60,276 nt of DNA from Paludibacter sp. (GTDB lineage: Bacteria > Bacteroidota > Bacteroidia > Bacteroidales > Paludibacteraceae). The stretch spans positions 1-60,276 of the forward strand of contig JAQTTH010000024.1 of assembly GCA_028710895.1 (NCBI GenBank), in the 5' to 3' direction. Below, piece by piece: positions 53,892 through 60,276 of the stretch. Position 1 is the first letter of the stretch. Each line of letters opens with the position of its first letter. The position numbers were made by a program, and so were the translations under genes. The notes under the pieces are model-generated. The model ran no database searches. It saw only the letters and a program-made list of their open reading frames with translations, and had not been told where the DNA came from.

Positions 53892-55922
53892 ATGCCTACT
53901 CAACATAAATTCACAAACTCACTTTTTTTCGAAAGCAGTCCTTATTTACTGCAACATGCCCACAATCCGGTGAACTGGTATCCGTGGGGTAACGAAGCCT
54001 TGGAAAAAGCCCGTAACGAAAACAAATTAATCATCATCAGCGTGGGGTATGCTGCTTGCCACTGGTGCCACGTGATGGAGCACGAAAGTTTCGAAAGCGA
54101 AGAAGTTGCTCAGTTTATGAACGAACATTTTGTTTGCATCAAAGTGGATCGGGAGGAACGGCCGGATATCGATCAGGTATATATGAATGCCGTTCAACTG
54201 CTTACCGGACAAGGTGGCTGGCCGTTGAATTGCATTGCTCTACCCGACGGGCGACCAATTTACGGAGGCACGTATTTCCCCAAAGGGCAATGGGTAAATA
54301 TGCTTTCGCAGGTTCGCCAATTTGCGTTGCAAAGTCCCGAGAAAGCTGAGAATCAGGCAAAATTGCTGACTGAAGGAGTACAAACTACCGAAAAGATATA
54401 TGCAAGTCCCAACGCAACTGATGTTGGAATGGACGATTTGCATGAGATTTTTGCCAACTGGAAACATGATATTGACTACGTGGAAGGTGGACAAACGCGC
54501 GCTCCAAAGTTCCCCCTGCCTGTAGGTTATCAGTTTTTATTGCATTATTATTATCTTACTAAAAATGAAGATGCCCTGAAAGCCGTAACGATTACGTTAG
54601 ATAAAATGGCGAATGGTGGCATTTACGATCAGGTTGGTGGTGGTTTTTCGCGCTATTCCACCGATGCGTACTGGAAAGTGCCGCATTTCGAGAAAATGCT
54701 TTACGATAATGCTCAACTGATAAGTCTGTACACGGCCGCATACCAACAAACTAAGAATCCCTACTACAAAACGATTGTAACCGAAGCACTTGAATTTATT
54801 GAGCGGGAATTGACTTCCGGCGAAGGTGGCTTTTATGCTTCACTCGATGCCGACAGCGAAGGCGTGGAAGGAAAGTTTTACATTTGGACAAAAGCTGAAT
54901 TACAGCAATTATTGGGTGATAAAGCCGATTTGATTACAAAGTATTACAACGTGACCGAATCGGGTAACTGGGAACACGGTCAGAACATTCTACTCAGGAA
55001 ATCTGCTGATGCTGATTTTGCGGCAAAAAACAACATCTCTGAAAATGAATTAGCTGAACAGATTACACAGGCAAAGAAATTATTGCTTGCAGCCAGAGGA
55101 AAACGGATAAGACCCGGCTTGGACGATAAAATACTGACATCGTGGAACGGATTGATGCTGAAAGGTTATGTGGATGCTTACAGGGCTTTTGATGACACGA
55201 AATACCTCGAAGTTGCTTTGCGGAATGCTGAATTTATAAACACCAAGTTGAAATCTGCTGACAATCGTTTAAACCGAAACTATAAAAACGGTAAAGCCAC
55301 TATCAATGCGTTTCTGGACGATTATGCATTTACTATTCAGGCGTTCATAGCTCTTTACCAGGCCACTTTCGACGAGAAATGGCTCAGGAAAGCCCAACAA
55401 CTGACTGCATATAGTATAGCACATTTCTACGACACACAAAGCGGTATGTTCTTTTACACGTCGGATGTGGATGCAGCATTGATAGCCCGAAAAATGGAGA
55501 TGTCCGATAATGTGATTCCGTCGTCGAACTCCGAAATGGCAAAAAACCTGTTTCTGCTGGGGCATTACTTCTATAACGACGAGTATCTGGATATGGCTAA
55601 GCGAATGTTGGGTAACGTTGAACAACAGGCCGCACAACAGGGAATTTATTACGCCAATTGGGATATACTCATGGCCTGGATTGCCAAAGAGCCTGCCGAA
55701 GTAGCCATTGTTGGAGCGGATTACGAAGCTAAACGCCGGGAGTTTGACACCCATTATCTGCCGGACGTTTTTTTATCGGGTGGAAAAACAGAAGGCAATC
55801 TGGAACTACTCAAAGGAAAATTAGTGGCTGAAAAAACAACTATGTATGTGTGTAAAAACAAAACTTGCCAAAAACCTGTTAGTGAAGTAAATGAAGCATT
55901 AATCCAACTAAATATTGAATAA
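53892..55922 (+). CDS. DUF255/thioredoxin-fold protein (YyaL/SSP411-like)
   Basis: The 676-residue protein opens with [25 protein letters not shown] and [13 protein letters not shown] (CxxC near residue 56), the conserved thioredoxin-like part of the family. A long alpha/alpha-barrel region follows ([63 protein letters not shown]). This matches YyaL/spermatogenesis-associated protein 20 homologues. The role in bacteria is not settled. There is no signal peptide, so it is cytosolic. It is followed 3 nt later by a flavodoxin-fold gene, so they share a transcript. Confidence 0.94.
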   Translation: MPTQHKFTNSLFFESSPYLLQHAHNPVNWYPWGNEALEKARNENKLIIISVGYAACHWCHVMEHESFESEEVAQFMNEHFVCIKVDREERPDIDQVYMNAVQLLTGQGGWPLNCIALPDGRPIYGGTYFPKGQWVNMLSQVRQFALQSPEKAENQAKLLTEGVQTTEKIYASPNATDVGMDDLHEIFANWKHDIDYVEGGQTRAPKFPLPVGYQFLLHYYYLTKNEDALKAVTITLDKMANGGIYDQVGGGFSRYSTDAYWKVPHFEKMLYDNAQLISLYTAAYQQTKNPYYKTIVTEALEFIERELTSGEGGFYASLDADSEGVEGKFYIWTKAELQQLLGDKADLITKYYNVTESGNWEHGQNILLRKSADADFAAKNNISENELAEQITQAKKLLLAARGKRIRPGLDDKILTSWNGLMLKGYVDAYRAFDDTKYLEVALRNAEFINTKLKSADNRLNRNYKNGKATINAFLDDYAFTIQAFIALYQATFDEKWLRKAQQLTAYSIAHFYDTQSGMFFYTSDVDAALIARKMEMSDNVIPSSNSEMAKNLFLLGHYFYNDEYLDMAKRMLGNVEQQAAQQGIYYANWDILMAWIAKEPAEVAIVGADYEAKRREFDTHYLPDVFLSGGKTEGNLELLKGKLVAEKTTMYVCKNKTCQKPVSEVNEALIQLNIE

Positions 55923-55925
55923 CCC

Positions 55926-56597
55926 ATGAAAAAAGTACTTATAGTTAGCGCACACCCCGAAAAAAGTTCGTTTTGCAGCAGTTTGAAGAATGAAGCCCGT
56001 GATTACTTCCAATCAAAAGGATACGAAGTGAAAGTGAGCGATTTATACGCAATGAATTTTAATCCGGTAGGTGATAAAACCGATTTCAAAGCAATTGCCA
56101 ACAACGATTTCTTCAAATACCAGACGGAGCAAATCAATGCCAGTCAGAATAATCAGTTTGTCGACGATTTACAACAGGAAATGGACAAGCTCGAATGGTG
56201 CGACATACTTATTTTCAACTTTCCGCTGTGGTGGTTCGGTCTTCCGGCTATGCTCAAAGGATGGGTCGACCGCGTGTTTGCCATGGGGTTTGTGTATGGC
56301 GGTGGAAAAGGCGTTTACGATACCGGAGCTTTCAAAGATAAAACAGCATTCGTCATCATGACTACCGGTGGTCCCGAACAATCATACACCGAAGACGGAC
56401 GAAACGGAAACATAGACACTATCCTCTTTCCCATTCATCACGGCATGTTTTATTTTGCAGGAATGACAGTTTTGCCTCCATTTATCAGCTGGGGTCCTGC
56501 CCGACTAACGGATGAAGAACGACTGAATGAATTGGAAAAATTGAAAGACTACCTGGATAAATTAGAAATTCATAAGCCAATTTATACGAACCGGTAA
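55926..56597 (+). CDS. NAD(P)H-dependent flavin oxidoreductase (NQO1/KefF-like)
   Basis: The 223-residue flavodoxin-fold protein has the FMN/FAD-binding start VLIVSAHPEKSSFCSSLKNEA, then FNFPLWWFGLPAMLKGWVDRVFAMGFVYGGG and MTTGGPEQSYTEDGRNG, which are typical of NQO1/KefF/MdaB-like quinone reductases. It lies 3 nt after the DUF255 gene. A redox-linked partnership is possible but unproven. Confidence 0.92.
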   Translation: MKKVLIVSAHPEKSSFCSSLKNEARDYFQSKGYEVKVSDLYAMNFNPVGDKTDFKAIANNDFFKYQTEQINASQNNQFVDDLQQEMDKLEWCDILIFNFPLWWFGLPAMLKGWVDRVFAMGFVYGGGKGVYDTGAFKDKTAFVIMTTGGPEQSYTEDGRNGNIDTILFPIHHGMFYFAGMTVLPPFISWGPARLTDEERLNELEKLKDYLDKLEIHKPIYTNR

Positions 56598-56633
56598 AAA
56601 AAGAGGACAGATTTGGTCTGTCCTCTTTTTTTT
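56597..56633. terminator. Bidirectional terminator between NQO-like and YgiQ genes
   Basis: AAGAGGACAGA (56601-56611) pairs with TCTGTCCTCTT (56617-56627), flanked by A and T runs. It serves both convergent genes. Confidence 0.9.
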
Positions 56634-58458
56634 ATTTCTGAAACAATTTCTTCAACAAATCCGGCCGTTTCATGCGGTTCAGATCGCGGATAATAGCATT
56701 TTTATATTCGCTCTTATACCAGAAAAAGAATTTACGTTGTTCCAGTTTTTCGTCCTTACTTTTAGCCGTAAAAATAGGCTCTAACGTATAGGGATGATAG
56801 CCCGAATAATAAATCTCGGTAGCCAGTGTCATAGGCGTTGGCGTAAAATCCTGCACTTGTTCCAGTCGGAAATCAAAATCCTTTGTCAATGCAGCCAGTT
56901 CGGCCATATCCTCGGTGTGGCAACCCGGATGACTCGAAATAAAGTACGGAATAAGCTGTTGGTTCAATCCTGCTTCGCGATTGATGCGTTCAAACTTCTT
57001 TTTAAACTCGCCAAAGTAAGCAAAACTAGGCTTGCGCATCATGTTCAGCACTTCGTCCGACGTATGCTCAGGGGCAATTTTCAACCGACCCGAAACATGA
57101 TTCGTAATCAACTCCCGAATATATTCTTCGTGACTTTTGTTTACTTCCACATTCTTTGGGTCTGTCAGTAAAATGTCGTATCGCACGCCACTTCCGATAA
57201 ACGATTTCTTCACTCCCGGAATTTTATCCACAGCCTTGTATATATCCAACAAAGGTGTATGATCCGTATTAAGATTAAAACAGGGTTTCGGAAAAATACA
57301 GGACGGTTTTTGGCATTGGCGGCAGATATACATATTCTTGCCCTTCATCTTATACATATTGGCCGACGGGCCGCCTAAATCGCTCAGGTAACCTTTAAAA
57401 TCGGGCATAGCGGTAATCTGCTTCACCTCATTCAGTATCGACTCTTTGGAGCGCGACACAATGTGCTTACCCTGATGCGCTGAAATGGTACAAAACGAAC
57501 ACCCGCCAAAACATCCCCTGTGCATATTCACCGAGAACTTAATCATTTCATAGGCCGGAATCGTTTTATCCTTGTATTTCGGGTGCGGAATTCGGGTATA
57601 AGGCAAATCGTACGAAGCATCCAACTCAGCTTCTTTCAGCGGTTCGTAAGGAGGATTCACAACCACCCAACGGTTCCCGTTCTTTTGCAACAACCTGTTA
57701 GCTTCAAATTTATTCGATTCTTTCTCAATATGCTTAAAGTTGGAGGCATACAGTTTCTTATCTTTCAGACAAACCTCATGCGAAACCAGTTCCAAGTCTT
57801 TCCACTTGGGATGTGTTGGTACTTCTTTCGTCAAATAGGATGTTTGTGGAATGGCGGTCAGTTCTTTGAAAGTTTTGCCTTCTTTGAGTTGCTTAATAAT
57901 TTCAATCAGTGGCTTCTCTCCCATTCCATATACCAATAAATCGGCTTTTGTATCTACCAGAATACTTGGCATCAGTTTGTCCGACCAATAATCGTAATGG
58001 GTGTATCGACGCAACGAAGCTTCAATACCACCAATCAATAAGGGGACATCCGGATAGAGTTTTTTAATGATATTGGCATACGTAATGGTGGCATAATCCG
58101 GCCGCATACCCGGTTTTCCATCCGGAGTATAGGCATCGTCGGACCGTAGGCGTTTATTGGCAGTGTAATGGTTTACCATCGAATCCATATTCCCGGCCGT
58201 AATGGCGAAGAACATCCGTGGACGACCCATTTTCTTGAAATCGCGCAAATCATCACGCCAGTTAGGTTGTGGTACGATAGCCACTTTCAAGCCCTGTGCT
58301 TCGAGTATTCGTCCTATTACGGCCGATCCGAAAGCAGGATGGTCAATGTAGGCATCGCCGGTGAAGAAAACCACATCTACCTCGTCCCATCCCCGAATTT
58401 CGAGTTCTTTTTTGGTAGTAGGCAGAAAATCGGTCAGTTTGTATATAGTGGGTTGCAT
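56632..58458 (-). CDS. YgiQ-family radical SAM protein
   Basis: The 608-residue protein has the radical SAM cluster CFGGCSFCTISAHQGK near residue 315 (CxxxCxxC) within the YgiQ pattern GYLSDLGGPSANMY, CIFPKPC and PGCHTEDMAEL. An N-terminal B12-binding-like domain (FLPTTKKELEIRGWDEVDVV) is also conserved. Family members are found in most anaerobes; the substrate is unknown. It is a single gene, convergent with the flavin reductase. Confidence 0.95.
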   Translation of the reverse strand: MQPTIYKLTDFLPTTKKELEIRGWDEVDVVFFTGDAYIDHPAFGSAVIGRILEAQGLKVAIVPQPNWRDDLRDFKKMGRPRMFFAITAGNMDSMVNHYTANKRLRSDDAYTPDGKPGMRPDYATITYANIIKKLYPDVPLLIGGIEASLRRYTHYDYWSDKLMPSILVDTKADLLVYGMGEKPLIEIIKQLKEGKTFKELTAIPQTSYLTKEVPTHPKWKDLELVSHEVCLKDKKLYASNFKHIEKESNKFEANRLLQKNGNRWVVVNPPYEPLKEAELDASYDLPYTRIPHPKYKDKTIPAYEMIKFSVNMHRGCFGGCSFCTISAHQGKHIVSRSKESILNEVKQITAMPDFKGYLSDLGGPSANMYKMKGKNMYICRQCQKPSCIFPKPCFNLNTDHTPLLDIYKAVDKIPGVKKSFIGSGVRYDILLTDPKNVEVNKSHEEYIRELITNHVSGRLKIAPEHTSDEVLNMMRKPSFAYFGEFKKKFERINREAGLNQQLIPYFISSHPGCHTEDMAELAALTKDFDFRLEQVQDFTPTPMTLATEIYYSGYHPYTLEPIFTAKSKDEKLEQRKFFFWYKSEYKNAIIRDLNRMKRPDLLKKLFQK

Positions 58459-58832
58459 ATTGTTTTTCTCTAAAAAACACTTCTGCAGGGTTTTGGTTCA
58501 GAAGTTATGTTTCAGGGTACAAAGGTACGACAATAATCCTTTTCTGAAATACTGTGATTTTGTTTTATAACCCGGGTTCAAATAAGATAAAATTTAGTGC
58601 CTGTAGAAGTATACTTTATCCATTCTTTGCGCATCTTAGCGCACTGAGCGGTTCACTAATCAAATTTAAACTAAAAAAGGATGCCCGATTATTTTCGGAC
58701 ATCCTTTGTATTTATAAGTTACTTCTCTTACTTTTCACACAATCGCAGCTATTTGTAATGCAAACTGACCTTTATTTCATTTTGCAGGTTTCAACAAACC
58801 TGACTCTATAAGTGTACACCTGATTTCAGAAA
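58459..58832. other. 374-base intergenic region between YgiQ and the wHTH gene
   Basis: It holds a minus-strand -7-like element for ygiQ (58520-58527, read as TACCTTTG) and the terminator hairpin of the wHTH gene. No other gene is visible. Confidence 0.45.
58673..58707 (-). terminator. Hairpin downstream of the wHTH gene
   Basis: A stem GGATGxCCGA (58679-58688) pairs with TCGGxCATCC (58695-58704), with one internal mismatch, and a T run follows on the minus strand. It lies about 125 nt after the stop. Confidence 0.65.
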
Positions 58833-59198
58833 TTAGTTGACAAACAATTTAAATCCTTTACCATGCGTGTTAACAATATAGATGTTAGGGTCTTCAGATA
58901 ATAATTTGCGTAGTTTGCAAATGTACACATCCATGCTTCTGGCATTATAATAGGTGTCTTCCAGCCATATCAATACCAAAATGTCTTTACGTTCCATAAA
59001 AACATTAATATTGGCAGCAAACAATGCTAATAAATAAGATTCTTTGCGGGTTAGTTTCACAACTTTAGACCCGATAGAAAGAATTCTCTTTTGTACATCA
59101 AATCTGTAATTACCAATTTTGTACGACTCTACAGACATAAGTTTTCTCAGGTCCTCATTCAATTCGCTTAATGCAATTTGCTCATTTTCGTTTTTCAT
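58833..59198 (-). CDS. Stand-alone OmpR-type winged-helix regulator
   Basis: The 121-residue protein is essentially a Trans_reg_C DNA-binding domain. The winged helix is seen in FDVQKRILSIGSKVVKLTRKESYLLALFAANI and RSMDVYICKLRKLL, ending in NTHGKGFKLFVN. A receiver domain is absent; about 27 polar residues (MKNENEQIALSELNEDLRKL) precede it. The DNA-binding part resembles the RprY type in Bacteroides. It may be an orphan regulator or a cut-down response regulator. A minus-strand TAAATTTG lies at 59242-59249 upstream. Confidence 0.82.
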   Translation of the reverse strand: MKNENEQIALSELNEDLRKLMSVESYKIGNYRFDVQKRILSIGSKVVKLTRKESYLLALFAANINVFMERKDILVLIWLEDTYYNARSMDVYICKLRKLLSEDPNIYIVNTHGKGFKLFVN

Positions 59199-59288
59199 TT
59201 TCGTAAATTGTTTTTAAAAGTTATAGAGTAATAGATAATTTCAAATTTATATATTTCTAACAATCAATAGACTGACTTGTTTTAGCTT

Positions 59289-59308
59289 GGCCGATTTTCA
59301 ATTCGGCC
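59289..59308. repeat. Small hairpin in the cassette-like spacer
   Basis: GGCCGA (59289-59294) and TCGGCC (59303-59308) form a 6-bp stem with an 8-nt loop, within the region between the wHTH gene and the right-edge lipoprotein gene. Confidence 0.5.
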
Positions 59309-59391
59309 CAAAGCCTGTCCGACAACTGGCGGATTACTCTTCGCTAAACTTGGACTAAAGTTAGTTTCGTCTCCTATGGTTGGACTAAAGA

Positions 59392-59429
59392 GGGGTCAGC
59401 CAGCCAATGGACAAGAGCGTATGTTAGGT
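59392..59429. repeat. Cassette-edge repeat, copy 1, ends in GTTAGGT
   Basis: Thirty-four bases (59392-59425) match 60129-60162 with two differences. Both copies begin GGGGTCAGCCAGCCAATG and continue through AACAAGAGCG or GACAAGAGCG. The next heptamer, GTTAGGT (59423-59429), fits the GTTRRRY form of integron core sites and contains the stop codon of the lipoprotein gene on the minus strand. Confidence 0.75.
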
Positions 59430-60059
59430 ACTGGTTTTTTGTCGTTCTTTTCTAATTTTCAATAAGATAATACAGTCGTAAATAATCATTATCGCACCCC
59501 AAATTAGACATACCCAAAATCCCCAAAGTCTTTTTTCACTCATAACGTTGTACATAGAGTGTGTCCAAAACAAAGATACAAGTCCAACGAAATTTAATAG
59601 AATGAAAATATTATTATAGTCTTTAAATTTAATAATCAAGGCAATTAGCCAAAGGATAAATGCTATTCCCAATCCATATCCAAATTCCAGAATAGAAAAA
59701 AAGTCTATAAGGCTTGCAATTCCCGTATAATTGTTATTTGGTCTAAGTAGAAACTTCAGAAATGTTGATTTTTTGGATATTTTCGTTGATAATTCATTAT
59801 CCTCATTTTTTTCTCCTGTTTTGTCGGTATTTTGAGTCGTGTTTTCAGATACGGCTGTTTTTAAAGTGTCAGATTTTTCGATTTGCATTGTCAGTTCATT
59901 GCTATCTTGTCTTAAAGAGTCAACAGCAACAAATGTTGAGTCCGGAGTTGGGACGTTTTCAGCTTGCTTCGGATCACAGCCCTGAGGAAAGAAAGGAAGT
60001 AAAAAAGTCAGCAGCAATCCAATCTGCAAAAGTCTCGATAATTTGATTCTCATTTTCAT
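59424..60059 (-). CDS. Hypothetical lipoprotein with C-terminal membrane segments
   Basis: The 211-residue protein starts with a signal and lipobox-like end (LLQIGLLLTFLLPFFPQGC). A polar Ser/Thr/Asp/Glu-rich linker follows, then three hydrophobic segments (FGYGLGIAFILWLIALII, NIFILLNFVGLVSLFW, GFWVCLIWGAIMIIYDCIIL). I do not recognise a family. It is enclosed by two near-identical repeats, and its stop codon lies inside one of them, so it looks like a gene cassette. It has no other partner in the window. Confidence 0.6.
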   Translation of the reverse strand: MKMRIKLSRLLQIGLLLTFLLPFFPQGCDPKQAENVPTPDSTFVAVDSLRQDSNELTMQIEKSDTLKTAVSENTTQNTDKTGEKNEDNELSTKISKKSTFLKFLLRPNNNYTGIASLIDFFSILEFGYGLGIAFILWLIALIIKFKDYNNIFILLNFVGLVSLFWTHSMYNVMSEKRLWGFWVCLIWGAIMIIYDCIILLKIRKERQKTST

Positions 60060-60105
60060 TGTACTATTATTTTTTTGACTTATCGGTAACGACTAAAGCT
60101 ATGGG

Positions 60106-60168
60106 CATTGGCGGTCCCGATAACAATCGGGGTCAGCCAGCCAATGAACAAGAGCGTGTGTTGAACTA
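60106..60168. repeat. Cassette-edge repeat, copy 2, with a two-part hairpin
   Basis: Second copy of the 34-base repeat (60129-60162). CATTGGC (60106-60112) pairs with GCCAATG (60140-60146), and inside it CCCGAT (60116-60121) pairs with ATCGGG (60126-60131). It ends in GTTGAAC (60161-60167), again a GTTRRRY-type heptamer. Confidence 0.7.
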
Positions 60169-60252
60169 AATTCCCTACGGGAAGGGCTTTGAATAGTTCT
60201 GTTTCCTTAATTAATACCTTATTTTTATTTTTCACGTTTCAGGATGTTGAAC

Positions 60253-60269
60253 GGGAGTTCGCCGCTCCC
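60253..60269. repeat. Hairpin at the window edge
   Basis: GGGAG (60253-60257) and CTCCC (60265-60269) form a short stem just before the window ends. The neighbouring TTCCCTACGGGAAGGG (from 60171) is also partly self-complementary. The element is cut by the window edge, so its nature is unknown. Confidence 0.4.
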
Positions 60270-60276
60270 TTTAAAA

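Noticed and set aside
55269-55754. 161-codon minus-strand frame inside the DUF255 gene
   Set aside because: It is antisense to a certain gene and its translation shows no family motif.
58568-58590. tRNA-like T-loop sequence (GGGTTCAAAT)
   Set aside because: No acceptor stem, D-arm or anticodon arm can be drawn around it.

Overview
This 60 kb window (about 40% GC) looks like chromosomal DNA from a Bacteroidetes bacterium, most likely an anaerobic, saccharolytic member of the Bacteroidales. The evidence is a Bacteroides-type SecA, a protein with a CHU_C / type B type IX secretion sorting domain, promoter-like TTG-N18-20-TAnnTTTG elements, pyruvate:ferredoxin oxidoreductase, and methylmalonyl-CoA genes typical of propionate formers. 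A Paludibacter-like organism would fit, but that is inference. There are no rRNA or tRNA genes, no intact insertion sequence and no CRISPR array.

Layout. 0.2-4 kb: a small outer-membrane protein and PEP carboxylase (ppc), both on the minus strand. 4-9 kb: secA, lgt and ubiE/menG. 9-12 kb: a CLC-type anion transporter with fluoride-subclass motifs, downstream of a type IX-secreted protein. 12-14.5 kb: a triple-LysM protein and a beta-barrel protein. 14.7-17.6 kb: a uronate operon (kduI, kduD, DUF4861). 17.7-28.4 kb: tsaB, a membrane glycosyltransferase-like protein, an OmpA-family protein, a beta-CASP RNase-like hydrolase, an AAA/DUF4143 ATPase and nifJ. 28.6-34.2 kb: an accessory stretch with a serpin, a small membrane protein plus ABC ATPase, a lipoprotein, an acyltransferase, and a helical protein followed by an array of degenerate 21-bp units. 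34.2-38.6 kb: an orphan KAS III-like enzyme, then mce-mmdA-(OadG-like)-biotin carrier. 38.6-44.5 kb: a MarR-controlled RND efflux operon in which the inner-membrane pump and the TolC-like protein form one 1456-residue reading frame. 44.6-58.5 kb: a Pif1-like helicase, gtrA/GT2, a DEAD-box-like helicase, small enzymes, a DUF255 thioredoxin-fold protein, a flavodoxin-fold reductase and YgiQ. 58.8-60.3 kb: an orphan winged-helix regulator and a cassette-like membrane lipoprotein flanked by matching repeats.

Metabolism. PEP carboxylase, NifJ and the methylmalonyl-CoA genes fit a fermentation that carboxylates PEP, runs the reductive branch to succinate and makes propionate, with NifJ oxidising pyruvate to acetyl-CoA. 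The kdu operon would feed uronates from pectin-like polymers towards KDG.

Structures most worth a second look are: the strictly 21-nt-phased array at 33.76-34.01 kb next to an internally duplicated helical protein; an exact 40-nt repeat placed just after the serpin and the ABC genes; the RND-TolC fusion with an internal signal peptide; the fluoride-type CLC without a visible riboswitch; and the attC-like cassette boundary at the right edge.
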